Assembly: GCF_001650025.1 (NCBI RefSeq)
Contig: NZ_LVVY01000071.1
Coordinates: 1-64,000 of the forward strand
Length of the DNA stretch: 64,000 nt
From: Devosia elaeis
GTDB lineage: Bacteria; Pseudomonadota; Alphaproteobacteria; Rhizobiales; Devosiaceae
Direction: 5' to 3'
Shown: positions 53,227 to 61,847 of the stretch, piece after piece
Numbering within the stretch: the first letter of the stretch is position 1
Layout: each line of letters begins with the position of its first letter
Program-made: the position numbers and the translations under genes
Notes under the pieces: model-generated
Seen by the model: only the letters and a program-made list of their open reading frames with translations
Databases searched by the model: none
What the model was told of the DNA's origin: nothing

Positions 53227-53856
53227 ATGATTCGACGCCACGCCCTGATGCTCGGTATCGCCGCTCTGCTGGCTCCCGCCATGCCCGCCCTGGCGCTGGA
53301 CCGGGCCCTGACGCCCGAGGAACAGCAGCTGATCGCCGAGATCAACGCGCACAATTCGGCGATCCGGACCATGGTGGGCCGGTTCCTGCAGATCGATACC
53401 AATGGCGGGCGCACCGAAGGCACGTTCTTCCTCGAGCGGCCCGACAAGGTCACCTTCCGCTACGCCCCGCCCAGCCGCGAGGAAATCGTCTCGCAGGGCC
53501 GCGGCTTCTACGTGCTCGACCGGCGCGAGGAGACCTATTACGCCTATCCGCAGGACACGATCCCGCTGCGCCAGTTCCTGGGCAACGAGATCAACCTGCT
53601 CAATGCCAATGTCGTCGATGTCACCACCTCGGACGGCTATATGAGCATCACCGTCATCGACAATACGGTGGCCGGAACCGTGCAGGTCTCGCTGATCTTC
53701 GACGTCGAGACCAAGGACCTGGCGCAATGGACCCTGGTGGAGCCCTCGGGCGCCGAGCTCACCTTCTCGCTCTATGACGTGGAAAAGGACGTGCAGATCC
53801 CGCCGGCCTTCTTCTCCATCCCCGCCACCTATACCAGCCGCGAACCGGGGCGCTGA
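53227..53856 (+). CDS. lolA: Outer-membrane lipoprotein carrier protein LolA
   Basis: LolA ferries lipoproteins through the periplasm from LolCDE to the outer membrane. The 209-residue protein has a signal peptide (HALMLGIAALLAPAMPALAL) and the family pattern IRTMVGRFLQIDTNGGRTEGTFFLERPDKVTFRY, with the later FDVETKDLAQWTLVEPSG. It sits alone, with the normal length. Confidence 0.92.
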   Translation: MIRRHALMLGIAALLAPAMPALALDRALTPEEQQLIAEINAHNSAIRTMVGRFLQIDTNGGRTEGTFFLERPDKVTFRYAPPSREEIVSQGRGFYVLDRREETYYAYPQDTIPLRQFLGNEINLLNANVVDVTTSDGYMSITVIDNTVAGTVQVSLIFDVETKDLAQWTLVEPSGAELTFSLYDVEKDVQIPPAFFSIPATYTSREPGR

Positions 53857-53869
53857 GCGGCGATAGGCC

Positions 53870-54682
53870 CTAGAGCCCGAAGGCCAGGATGGCGATGAGG
53901 CCCGCGCCGCCCACGGCGATGCGCCACCAGGCGAAGGGCGCGAAGCCGTGGCGGCTGACGAAATCGAGCAGATATTTGACCACCAGCGCGCCGACCACGA
54001 AGGAGGCGGCGAAGCCGATGGCGATATTGAGCCCCAGGCTCATGTCGATGAGCTCGCGGCTCTTGTAGAGATCGTAGCCGAAGGCGCCGGCCATGATCGG
54101 CAGGGCGATGAAGAAGGTGAATTCGGCGGCGGAGCGCTTGGACGCCCCGAACAGCATGGCCCCGACCACCGTGGAGCCCGAGCGCGAGACGCCGGGAATG
54201 AGGCTGAGCACCTGGAACAGCCCCACGACCAGCGCCAGATGCCAGGGGAAGGTGTAGATGTCGTCGTAGCGCACCGGCTTGGGCATCCGGTCGACGATCA
54301 GCAGCACGACGCCGCCGATCAGCAGCGAAATGCAGATCACCAGCGGGGATTCGTAGATCACCTGCTGGATATATTCGCGGAACAGCACCCCGATGATGAC
54401 CGCAGGAAGGCAGGCGATCACCACGGCCAGCGCGAAGTGCCAGGCATAGGCCTTGCCGGTCAGGGCATCGCGGATCAGCACGCCCAGCTTGGCGAAATAG
54501 ATGGTCAGCACCGCCAGGATGGCGCCGAGCTGGATGAGCACGATGAAGGTCGCCGGCTGGGTCAGGCCGAAGAAATGTCCCGCCAGCAGCAGGTGGCCGG
54601 TGGAGCTGACCGGAAGGAATTCGGTAAGCCCTTCGATGATTCCCAGCACCAGGGGCACAAAAAGACCTTGATCGGCGTTCAT
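53870..54682 (-). CDS. uppP: Undecaprenyl-diphosphate phosphatase UppP (BacA)
   Basis: This 270-residue membrane enzyme recycles the cell-wall lipid carrier by removing a phosphate from undecaprenyl diphosphate; its activity also gives bacitracin resistance. The first motif GIIEGLTEFLPVSSTGHLLL and the second PGVSRSGSTVVGAMLFG are both present. About eight membrane segments are seen. Length is normal. It converges with lolA. Confidence 0.97.
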   Translation of the reverse strand: MNADQGLFVPLVLGIIEGLTEFLPVSSTGHLLLAGHFFGLTQPATFIVLIQLGAILAVLTIYFAKLGVLIRDALTGKAYAWHFALAVVIACLPAVIIGVLFREYIQQVIYESPLVICISLLIGGVVLLIVDRMPKPVRYDDIYTFPWHLALVVGLFQVLSLIPGVSRSGSTVVGAMLFGASKRSAAEFTFFIALPIMAGAFGYDLYKSRELIDMSLGLNIAIGFAASFVVGALVVKYLLDFVSRHGFAPFAWWRIAVGGAGLIAILAFGL

Positions 54683-54793
54683 TTGATCCCCTAACTCGTT
54701 TCAAAGGGCCGGTTTTGCGTTCCTCATAACGGTGTTCGCCCACAGCGCCAACCCGGGGACAGCATGACAGGCCTGCGTTAACAGGGCCCGTTC

Positions 54794-55474
54794 ATGCCAA
54801 CTCTCGTGCATTATCCTCTCGACCCCGCTTCGCGCCTCATCCGGCTGATGTGCGCCGAATATGGCGTGCCGCTGGACCTCGAGGAGATCAAGCCCTGGCT
54901 GCGCGAGGAGGCCCTGCTCGAGCTCAATCCGGCCGCCACCCTGCCCATCCTCTTCACCGAGAGCGAGGACGCCGTGGTCGGCATCATGGCCAATATCCAT
55001 GCGGTGGAGGATTTCTACACGCCCGACATCGTGGGGGGCCTGTTTCCCACCGATCCCCTGGCGCGCGCCGAGATGTGGCGACTGGTGGAATGGGTGCTGG
55101 TCAAGCTCAATGACGAGGTGACGCGCTACCTGGTCGAGGAAAAGATCGCCAAGCGCGATATTCGCGGCGCCACGCCCGAGCCTTCGGTGCTGCGGGCGGC
55201 CAAGGCCAATCTGGGCGAGCACGTGCTCTATTTCAACTGGCTGCTGGCCAGCCGCAACTGGCTGGCCGGGGACGATCTGAGCCTGGCCGACTTCGCCCTG
55301 GCCGCCCATGTCTCGACGCTCGATTATATGGGCGACGTCGATTGGTCCAAGATCCCGGCCGAGACGCGCGACTGGTATTCGCGCATCAAGTCCCGCCCGG
55401 CCTTCCGCACCCTGCTCAACGACCGCGTCGTGGCCATGCCGCCCTCGCGCGGCTATGCTGACCTGGATTTTTGA
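54794..55474 (+). CDS. Glutathione S-transferase family protein
   Basis: This 226-residue protein has an N-terminal thioredoxin-like domain (TLVHYPLDPASRLIRLMCAEYGVPLDLEEIKPW, with cis-Pro in ATLPIL) and an all-helical C-terminal domain (NWLAGDDLSLADFALAAHVSTLDYMG, the N-capping segment). The catalytic residue in the first loop is not a plain Tyr/Ser of the classic classes. Cytosolic; substrate unknown. Confidence 0.88.
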   Translation: MPTLVHYPLDPASRLIRLMCAEYGVPLDLEEIKPWLREEALLELNPAATLPILFTESEDAVVGIMANIHAVEDFYTPDIVGGLFPTDPLARAEMWRLVEWVLVKLNDEVTRYLVEEKIAKRDIRGATPEPSVLRAAKANLGEHVLYFNWLLASRNWLAGDDLSLADFALAAHVSTLDYMGDVDWSKIPAETRDWYSRIKSRPAFRTLLNDRVVAMPPSRGYADLDF

Positions 55475-55502
55475 ACTTTCCCATCTGAGCCGCTAATCTC
55501 GG

Positions 55503-55592
55503 AGACCTCATCCTGAGCTTGTCGAAGGACGAGGTCGGGGTCGCGATGCTGTCGTGCCACGCCCTCGTGGTTCGACAGGCTCACCATGAGGT
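55503..55592. repeat. Inverted repeat unit of the CTCATCCTGAGC / CACCATGAGG type
   Basis: CCTGAGCTTGTCGAAGGACG in the left arm and GTTCGACAGGCTCACCATGA in the right arm are related inverted sequences of a kind often scattered in alphaproteobacterial genomes. The right end supplies GAGG just before the queG start. Confidence 0.75.
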
Positions 55593-55596
55593 CTAC

Positions 55597-56730
55597 TTGG
55601 AAAACGCCGCACCGGACAGGACAGCACTTCTCGCCGAGCTGAAGGCCCGGGCCAGCGCCCTGGGCTTCGACGCTTTTGGCGTGGCGCGGGCCGATTCGCG
55701 GCCGGACCTGCCCGAAAAGCTGGCCCATGCTCTGGCGGCGGGCTGGCACGCCGATATGGACTGGATGGCCGAAACCGAGGAAAGGCGCGGCGATCCGCGC
55801 CGGCTCTGGGCCGAGGCCCGGTCGGTCATCCTGCTCGGGATCAATTACGGGCCGGAGACGGACCCCATGGCGCTGCTGGCGGAACGGGATGCCGGCATCA
55901 TCTCCGCCTATGCCCGCAATCGCGATTATCACGACATCATCAAGGGGCGCCTCAAGGAATTGGCGGGGCTCCTGGCGCGGCGGGCCGGGGCGGAGGTGAA
56001 AGTCTTCGTCGATACCGCGCCGCTGATGGAAAAGCCGTTGGCCGAGGCGGCGGGCCTCGGCTGGCAGGGCAAGCACACCGTACTGGTCAGCCGCGATTTC
56101 GGCTCCTGGCTGTTCCTGGGCGCCATCTTGACATCGGCGGACCTGCCTCCGGACAGGCCCCATGCCGAGAGCTGCGGCACCTGCACGCGCTGCCTCGATA
56201 TCTGTCCCACCAAGGCCTTTCCCGCGCCGTTCCAACTGGATGCGCGCAAGTGCCTGGCCTATTACTCGGTTGAACATAAAGGGCAAATTCCGCAGGAATT
56301 CCGCGTGCCCATGGGCAATCGCATCTATGGCTGCGACGATTGCCTGGCCGTCTGTCCCTGGAACAAGTTCGCCTCGGCCAGCCGCGAGGCGCGGCTGCGC
56401 AGCCGGCCGGAACTGGAGCGTCCGGCTCTGGCGGATTTGGTGCAATTGGACGATGCGGCATTTCGCAGCCTCTTTGCCGGCTCTCCGGTCAAGCGGATCG
56501 GCCATGCTCGCTTCATCCGTAACGTCTTGATCGGCATCGGCAATTCTGCCAATCCCGACTATATTCCCCTGGTGCGCCGGCGGCTGGGCGATCCCTCGCC
56601 CCTGGTGCGCGGCGCGGCCATCTGGGCGCTGCGGCGGCTCGACCCCGAGGGGGCCGATGCGCTAAGGCAGGAGAGCCTGGCGCGGGAAAACGAGGCCGCG
56701 GTGCGGGCAGAATGGGATGGTCGGGTTTGA
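55597..56730 (+). CDS. queG: Epoxyqueuosine reductase QueG
   Basis: QueG performs the last step of queuosine synthesis in tRNA, reducing epoxyqueuosine with cobalamin and two 4Fe-4S clusters. The protein (377 residues from TTG 55597) has the core GWQGKHTVLVSRDFGSWLFLGAIL, the cluster motifs CGTCTRCLDICP and CDDCLAVCPW, and a C-terminal HEAT-like segment. The start is uncertain: an ATG at 55546 and a TTG at 55519 are in frame but lie inside a repeat, while TTG 55597 has GAGG 5 nt upstream and gives the normal length. It overlaps the next gene by one base. Confidence 0.93.
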   Translation: MENAAPDRTALLAELKARASALGFDAFGVARADSRPDLPEKLAHALAAGWHADMDWMAETEERRGDPRRLWAEARSVILLGINYGPETDPMALLAERDAGIISAYARNRDYHDIIKGRLKELAGLLARRAGAEVKVFVDTAPLMEKPLAEAAGLGWQGKHTVLVSRDFGSWLFLGAILTSADLPPDRPHAESCGTCTRCLDICPTKAFPAPFQLDARKCLAYYSVEHKGQIPQEFRVPMGNRIYGCDDCLAVCPWNKFASASREARLRSRPELERPALADLVQLDDAAFRSLFAGSPVKRIGHARFIRNVLIGIGNSANPDYIPLVRRRLGDPSPLVRGAAIWALRRLDPEGADALRQESLARENEAAVRAEWDGRV

Positions 56731-57602
56731 TGAACGCTTTCTTTTTCGGCTTGGGATTTTCGGCGCAGAGCGCGGTCCGCTTCATGCGCGAAAGCGGTGA
56801 TTTCGGCGCCATTTCGGGTACCGTCAGGCATGCCGAAAAGGCCAATAGGTTAGCAGACTGTTATCATCTGGTGCCGCTTTTCGATGGCACCGCGCCGGGA
56901 GCGGCAGTGGGGCCGGCACTCCGTTCGGGCATCACCCATGTCGTGCTCTCGATTGCCCCGGATGCGGATGGCGATCCGGTGCTGCGCCATCATCGCGCCG
57001 ATCTCGACGCGGCCGAGGACCTGCAATGGCTCTGCTATTATTCGACGGTCGGCGTCTATGGCGATTTCGGCGGCGCATGGATCGATGAAAGCGCGCCGCT
57101 GGTGCCGCGCAACATGCGCAGCGATTACCGGGTGCTGGCCGAGCAGCAATGGCGCGACTACGCCGCCGCGCGCGGCGTGCCGCTGGCCATCTTGCGCCTG
57201 GCCGGCATCTATGGTCCCGGCCGGTCCGGCTTCGACAAGCTGCGCGAGGGGACGGCGCGGCGGATCGTCAAGCCGGGCCAGGTCTTCAACCGCATCCATG
57301 TGGAAGACATTGCCCGCGTCACCGCCCTGGCTGCCCGCCAGCGCCTGGCCGGCACCTTCAACCTTGCCGATGACGAGCCGGCGCCGCCCCAGGACGTCAT
57401 CGCCCATGCCGCGGGGCTGATCGGCATGGACGCGCCCCCCGACCTGCCCTTCGAGACCGCCGAGATGACGCCGATGCAGAAGAGCTTTTATCGCGACAAC
57501 AAGCGGGTTTCCAACAAGGCCATCAAGGCGGCGCTGGGGATCGAGCTGCTCTATCCGACCTATCGCCAAGGCCTGGCCCAGGTGCTGGAGAGCGAGCAAT
57601 GA
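56730..57602 (+). CDS. NAD-dependent epimerase-like SDR protein (YeeZ type)
   Basis: The 290-residue protein has an N-terminal Rossmann fold (FFFGLGFSAQSAVRFM, with GLGFSA in place of a textbook GxxGxxG), the short-chain segment YYSTVGVYGDFGGAWIDE, and the C-terminal LAGIYGPGRSGFDKLREG region. It is translationally coupled to queG upstream and to the acetyltransferase downstream. YeeZ-type proteins have unknown substrates. No catalytic Tyr-x-x-x-Lys pair is clear, so it may not be an active epimerase. Confidence 0.82.
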   Translation: MNAFFFGLGFSAQSAVRFMRESGDFGAISGTVRHAEKANRLADCYHLVPLFDGTAPGAAVGPALRSGITHVVLSIAPDADGDPVLRHHRADLDAAEDLQWLCYYSTVGVYGDFGGAWIDESAPLVPRNMRSDYRVLAEQQWRDYAAARGVPLAILRLAGIYGPGRSGFDKLREGTARRIVKPGQVFNRIHVEDIARVTALAARQRLAGTFNLADDEPAPPQDVIAHAAGLIGMDAPPDLPFETAEMTPMQKSFYRDNKRVSNKAIKAALGIELLYPTYRQGLAQVLESEQ

Positions 57603-58270
57603 GCGTGCAACCCGCAAGATCGGCGCCCGAACACGCCGTGCTCGAGGGGCGCTATGTGCGCCTGGAGCCGGTGGCGCCGGGCCATGCGGCCGACCTCTTC
57701 GCCATTTCCGCCGGCGAGGAGGCGGAAGCCCGCTATCGCTTCCTGCCCAACGACCCGCCGATGAGCCTCGGCGAGGTGAATAATTGGATCGCCACGGTGC
57801 AGAACGGGCCCGATCTTTACGTGGCGGTCATCGACAAGGCATCCGGCCGCGCCGTCGGCCGCCAGGCCTGGCTGCGCATCCGGCCCGAACATGGCTCGGT
57901 CGAAATCGGCGCCATCTATTGGGGCCTGCCCATGGCGCGCTCGCGCCTGGCGACCGAAGCGCTCTATCTCTTCGCCCGCCACGCCTTCGACGACCTGGGC
58001 TATCGGCGCTTCGAATGGAAATGCAACGACCGCAACGCCCCCTCCAAGGCCGCCGCGACCCGGTTCGGTTTCATCTATGAGGGCCTGTTCCGGCAGGACA
58101 TGATCGTCAAGGGCGAAAACCGCGACACCGCCTGGTTCTCGATCCTGGACAGCGAATGGCCCGCCCTGCGGGAAGAATATGAGCGCTGGCTGAACCCGGA
58201 GAATTTCGATGCTGCGGGACAGCAGAGGACGAAGCTCGCCTTGCGAGGCCTTGATTCTCAAGAAGGCTGA
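57599..58270 (+). CDS. GNAT family acetyltransferase (RimJ/RimL-like)
   Basis: This 223-residue acetyltransferase of the type-3 GNAT group has the opening LEGRYVRLEPVAPGHAADLF, the acetyl-CoA-region segment ALYLFARHAFDDLGYRRFEWKCNDRNAPSKAAATRFGF and the closing GLFRQDMIVKGENRDTAWFSIL. It overlaps the epimerase gene by 4 nt. Targets may be protein N-termini or small amines; not known. Confidence 0.88.
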   Translation: MSVQPARSAPEHAVLEGRYVRLEPVAPGHAADLFAISAGEEAEARYRFLPNDPPMSLGEVNNWIATVQNGPDLYVAVIDKASGRAVGRQAWLRIRPEHGSVEIGAIYWGLPMARSRLATEALYLFARHAFDDLGYRRFEWKCNDRNAPSKAAATRFGFIYEGLFRQDMIVKGENRDTAWFSILDSEWPALREEYERWLNPENFDAAGQQRTKLALRGLDSQEG

Positions 58271-58430
58271 TTTTGAGAGCCAACTGGATTTGGCTGTCGG
58301 ATTTGTCAGGCTAAGATGCTTGTCTATCAAGAATAAAGAATCTGATAGACAAATGTCGTTGACAGTCGTAAGGCTCAGGCAAACGCGTTTGAATCTCGAA
58401 TTTTCCTGATTCTGATAGTCAAGGTGGGCC
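58271..58430. promoter_or_regulatory. AT-richer Fic promoter region with operator-like repeats
   Basis: TTGTCTATCA (58320-58329) and TGATAGACAA (58343-58352) form a perfect inverted repeat, and TGATAGTCAA (58413-58422) repeats one arm 9 bp before the fic start codon. The region is clearly less GC-rich than its surroundings. No coding sequence is supported. Confidence 0.55.
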
Positions 58431-59558
58431 ATGGCAGAGTTCGACCTGAGCGGCGCAGTCCAGTACCACTACGATCAATTTCCGCCGCAGAGCATCGATA
58501 CGATGCGCCTCATCAGGCCCCTGGCTTCTGCCTCCGCGGCGCTGGCCCGCTATGACCAGATGCTCAAGGGGATGCATAACAGCGAAATCCTGCTGGCGCC
58601 CCTGCGCAACCAGGAAGCCGTGGTGTCCTCCCGTATGGAGGGCACGATCAGCACGCTCGATGAGGTCCTGCGCTACGAGGCCGACCAGGAGGAAGACGAG
58701 GCCACCGATCCCAACAAATATCGCAGCGAGGCCGTGGAGGTCTTTCTCTATGGCCGTGCGCTGACCCAGGCGCAGCATTCCATTGAACAGGGAGCACCCA
58801 TCTCTCCCTGGTTGATCCGGTCGGCGCATCGGGTACTGCTCGGGTTCGGGCGTGGCGCAAGCCTCAACCCGGGGGAGTTCAAGACCGAGCAGAACTATCT
58901 GGCGGATCGTTCCCGCCGGAAAATCCAGTTTATCCCCATCAGCCCGCAGGCGCTGGGTTTGGGCATGGACAAGCTGACCGATTTCATCAATTCCGATGAA
59001 TGGGAGCTGCTGATCCGCACGGCGCTTGCACATCTGGAATTTGAAGCCCTGCATCCGTTCAAGGACGGCAATGGGCGCATCGGGCGCATGCTGATTACGC
59101 TTATGCTCTGGCATTACGGCGCGATCGCCGCGCCGCACTTTTACATCAGCGGCTATTTCGAGGAGCGACGAGACGAATATATCGAACGGATGCGCGCGGT
59201 CTCTCAAGACGGCGCGTGGACGGACTGGATCTTGTTCTTCCTCGCCGCGATTGAGGACCAGGCCAACCGCAACCTGGCCAAAGCAGAAGAAATCCGCTCG
59301 CTTTACGAAGCCATGAAGGAAGAATTCCGGCGCATTCTCAGGAACCAATGGAGCACGACGGCGCTGGATTTTCTGTTCGCGCGCCCGGTGTTCCGCAACA
59401 ATATCTTCACCGCGCGCTCGGGAATTCCCGCTGCCACCGCCCATCGTTTCGCGCGCACCCTGAGCGAAAATGGTTTGCTGGAAACGCTCGAAGCGGCAGC
59501 AGGGCGCCGGCCGGCCCTCTATCGGTTCGAGCCGCTTTTGCGCCTGGTCCGCGACTAG
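58431..59558 (+). CDS. Fic family protein (class II, with C-terminal winged helix)
   Basis: The 375-residue protein should transfer AMP or a related group to target proteins. The Fic motif HPFKDGNGRIGR is complete at residues 208-219. The inhibitory motif SSRMEG with Glu70 lies N-terminal to the core, which places it in class II and predicts self-inhibition. The last 80 or so residues resemble a winged helix (ARSGIPAATAHRFARTLSENGLLE). No antitoxin gene is next to it. The promoter has a 10-bp inverted repeat, so autoregulation is possible. Confidence 0.92.
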   Translation: MAEFDLSGAVQYHYDQFPPQSIDTMRLIRPLASASAALARYDQMLKGMHNSEILLAPLRNQEAVVSSRMEGTISTLDEVLRYEADQEEDEATDPNKYRSEAVEVFLYGRALTQAQHSIEQGAPISPWLIRSAHRVLLGFGRGASLNPGEFKTEQNYLADRSRRKIQFIPISPQALGLGMDKLTDFINSDEWELLIRTALAHLEFEALHPFKDGNGRIGRMLITLMLWHYGAIAAPHFYISGYFEERRDEYIERMRAVSQDGAWTDWILFFLAAIEDQANRNLAKAEEIRSLYEAMKEEFRRILRNQWSTTALDFLFARPVFRNNIFTARSGIPAATAHRFARTLSENGLLETLEAAAGRRPALYRFEPLLRLVRD

Positions 59559-60325
59559 CTGTTCACCATTCCCAGCACCGTCCTGCGCAGCAGGTCCAAG
59601 TCCTGTTCGCGGCTCAGGCGGTGGTCGCCGTCGGGGATGAGGGTGAAGGTGACGGGGTCGTGCAGGATATGGGTGAGGAGGCGGCGCGCATGGGTGGCGG
59701 GGACGTCGGGATCCTGGGCACCCTGCAGGATATGGACCGGGCAGCCGGTTTCGATGACCGCGCCGAACAGGCTATGATGGGCGCCGTCCTCGATGAAGCG
59801 GCGCGTATAGAGATAGGGCCCGTCGCCATAGCGGCTGTCGCGCTCGAACCAGCCCTGGCGGTCGAGATCGCGCTGCTGCGCCGGCGTCATGCGCTCGGGC
59901 AGCAGGGTGGTGGTGGCGTCGACGGCCGGGGCGATGAGCACTAGGCCCTTGAGCGGCTGGCCCAGGGCGGCCCGGCGGCGGGCCAGGAGCAGCGCGATCC
60001 AGCCGCCCATGGATGAGCCGCAGACGATCTGCGGGCCGCTTGTCAATGCCAGCACCGCCTCGGCCTCTTCGAGCCAGCGGCTGATCGTGCCGTCTTCGAA
60101 GCGGCCGCCCGACTGGCCATCGCCGGAATAGTCGAAGCGGGTGACGGCGAGGCCCTTTTCGGCGCCCAGCGCATCGAGGGCGCTGGCCTTGGCGCCGTTC
60201 ATCACCGAGCGGAAGCCATTGAGCCAGAACAGGCCCGGCGCGCCCCCGTCGCGCTGCGCGACGGCGATCTCGCGGGCGCTGGCGCCGGCGCCGATTGTGA
60301 GGCGGAACAGATTGAGGGAACCCAT
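59555..60325 (-). CDS. Alpha/beta hydrolase
   Basis: The 256-residue protein has the hydrolase fold: FDYSGDGQSGGRF, the nucleophile elbow GSSMGGW (Ser), an aspartate in LQGAQDPDVP and a histidine in PDGDHRLSREQD. It is probably an esterase or peptidase of broad type. ATG 60325 was chosen as the first ATG in frame; a TTG 17 codons earlier is possible. Its 3' end overlaps that of fic by 4 nt. Confidence 0.87.
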   Translation of the reverse strand: MGSLNLFRLTIGAGASAREIAVAQRDGGAPGLFWLNGFRSVMNGAKASALDALGAEKGLAVTRFDYSGDGQSGGRFEDGTISRWLEEAEAVLALTSGPQIVCGSSMGGWIALLLARRRAALGQPLKGLVLIAPAVDATTTLLPERMTPAQQRDLDRQGWFERDSRYGDGPYLYTRRFIEDGAHHSLFGAVIETGCPVHILQGAQDPDVPATHARRLLTHILHDPVTFTLIPDGDHRLSREQDLDLLRRTVLGMVNS

Positions 60326-60479
60326 GGGCGGACCGGAACTTTTCCTTGCGACGGAATCGGCGTCTCCATGGCGCAACAGCGAAGAAATCGCTTGGCGTGC
60401 CAGTTGACTTTACGCCCCGCTACCACGATTTTAGGGCCGATTTCAGCCCCTCCTACCAATAGAATAAGGAAAGCTTGCC

Positions 60480-61016
60480 ATTCGCCGTCCCATGAGACCC
60501 GTTGCGCCCCAGAAAGATGGGCCGCTTGCCAACGAGGATATCACCAGCCCCGACGTTCAGCTCATCGATGCGAGCGGTGAAAACCGCGGCATTGTCCGCA
60601 CGCGTGAAGCCCTGGCCGAAGCGCAGGAAGCCGGGCTCGACCTGGTTCTGATCGCCGCCAATTCGCAACCGCCCGTGGCCAAGATGCTCGATCTCGGGCG
60701 CTACAAATATGCCGCGCAGAAGAAGGCGGCAGAGGCGCGCAAGAAGCAGAAGGTGATCGAGGTCAAGGAAGTTCAGATGCGTCCGAACATCGACGACCAC
60801 GATTACGAGACCAAGATGAAGGCTGTGCACCGGTTCCTGGGCGATGGCGACCGGGTCAAGGTGACGATGCGGTTCCGTGGCCGCGAAATGGCGCACCAGG
60901 ACCTGGGCATGCAATTGCTGCTCAAGGTCAAGCAGCAGACCGAGGAAGTGGCCAAGGTGGAAAGCCAGCCGCGCTCGGAAGGCCGCCAGATGGTCATGGT
61001 GCTGGCGCCCAAATAA
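60480..61016 (+). CDS. infC: Translation initiation factor IF-3, probable ATT start
   Basis: IF-3 keeps the ribosomal subunits apart and checks start codons. The protein has the N-domain ([28 protein letters not shown] ... [28 protein letters not shown]) and the C-domain ([38 protein letters not shown]). The start is probably ATT 60480, which gives RRPMRP at the N-terminus like other alphaproteobacterial IF-3 and has AAGGA 9 nt upstream. ATG 60492 is in frame but 21 nt from that site. A terminator follows; rpmI and rplT are not next to it. Confidence 0.95.
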   Translation: MRRPMRPVAPQKDGPLANEDITSPDVQLIDASGENRGIVRTREALAEAQEAGLDLVLIAANSQPPVAKMLDLGRYKYAAQKKAAEARKKQKVIEVKEVQMRPNIDDHDYETKMKAVHRFLGDGDRVKVTMRFRGREMAHQDLGMQLLLKVKQQTEEVAKVESQPRSEGRQMVMVLAPK

Positions 61017-61040
61017 GGGCCTGTCAGCCAGGTTAGGAAG

Positions 61041-61066
61041 AAGCGGGTCGAAAGGCCCGCTTTTTT
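61041..61066 (+). terminator. Intrinsic terminator after infC
   Basis: AGCGGG/CCCGCT arms (with a GTC/GGC inner part) are followed by TTTTTT. Confidence 0.9.
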
Positions 61067-61247
61067 GTTGGCCGGGATGGAGGCGCGTTGCCCGCATTGA
61101 CCAATCCCGACCGGCGGCCTAGAAGCGGTCATCGGCAGAAGGAGATTTATGCGCAGAGGCTCGTGATCCTGAACCGCGTTCGGCGGTATCGCCCGGCACC
61201 ATGGATGGTCGCCGGACCTCTTTGCATATATTTTCTGCGGAATTCCC

Positions 61248-61712
61248 ATGACGAACCAAACTGTTACCATCCGGCCTTTCGAGGCGGCGGACACCACCAA
61301 GCTGTCAAAAATCTGGCTCGAGGCCTCCCTGCTGGCGCATCCCTTTATCGGGGTGACGCGCCTGACGGCGCAGCGGGCGCTGATCGAAGAGCATTACCTA
61401 CCGGGCGCCGAAACCTGGGTCGCCAGCCTGGGCGGCGAGCCTGCCGGCTTCATCAGCCTGCTCGACGACTTTATCGGCGGCTTGTTCGTGGCGCCGGACC
61501 GGCAGGGCCTGGGCATCGGCCGGCGTCTTATCGCCCATGCCCTGACGCTCAGGGGCGAGCTCTCGCTCGAAGTCTATACCCAGAACGCGCAGGCCATGGG
61601 CTTCTATAAGGAATTGGGCTTTGCGGAATTGTCCCGGCGCCCGATCGACGACGAGGGCTATCCCTTCGAGAATGCGCGCCTGCGCCTGATGGGTGAGGGG
61701 CGGAAGGGTTAG
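61248..61712 (+). CDS. GNAT family acetyltransferase
   Basis: This 154-residue acetyltransferase has the acetyl-CoA loop VAPDRQGLGIGRRLIAHAL (about 82-100) and the end YTQNAQAMGFYKELGFAELSRR. It is preceded by an AT-rich segment (TATATTTTC), probably its promoter. The substrate is unknown. It is separated from infC by the terminator and 180 bp without a clear gene. Confidence 0.88.
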   Translation: MTNQTVTIRPFEAADTTKLSKIWLEASLLAHPFIGVTRLTAQRALIEEHYLPGAETWVASLGGEPAGFISLLDDFIGGLFVAPDRQGLGIGRRLIAHALTLRGELSLEVYTQNAQAMGFYKELGFAELSRRPIDDEGYPFENARLRLMGEGRKG

Positions 61713-61734
61713 GGCGCGCCAGTTCCGTGCATTT

Positions 61735-61820
61735 TCACGATGTCATCCCCGCGAAAGCGGGGACTTCTGTTGTCGATATAGAGGCCGCAAACAGAGGTTC
61801 CCGCTTTCGCGGGAATGACG
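61735..61820. repeat. Inverted REP-like pair
   Basis: GTCATCCCCGCGAAAGCGGG faces CCCGCTTTCGCGGGAATGAC around about 35 bp, making one large hairpin between the convergent GNAT and ribokinase genes. It may serve as a bidirectional end signal. It is related to the unit at 42367-42450. Confidence 0.8.
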
Positions 61821-61847
61821 CCGTGGGTGAGCAAACAGGCCTCACCG

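Noticed and set aside
58431-59558. Fic/antitoxin (FicT-FicA) toxin system
   Set aside because: No small antitoxin gene is adjacent, and the inhibitory motif lies within the Fic protein itself.
61149-61166. Five-codon open frame (MRRGS, stop) behind a good AAGGAG, upstream of the GNAT gene
   Set aside because: Could be a leader peptide, but nothing else supports attenuation, and a chance AAGGAG-ATG is possible.
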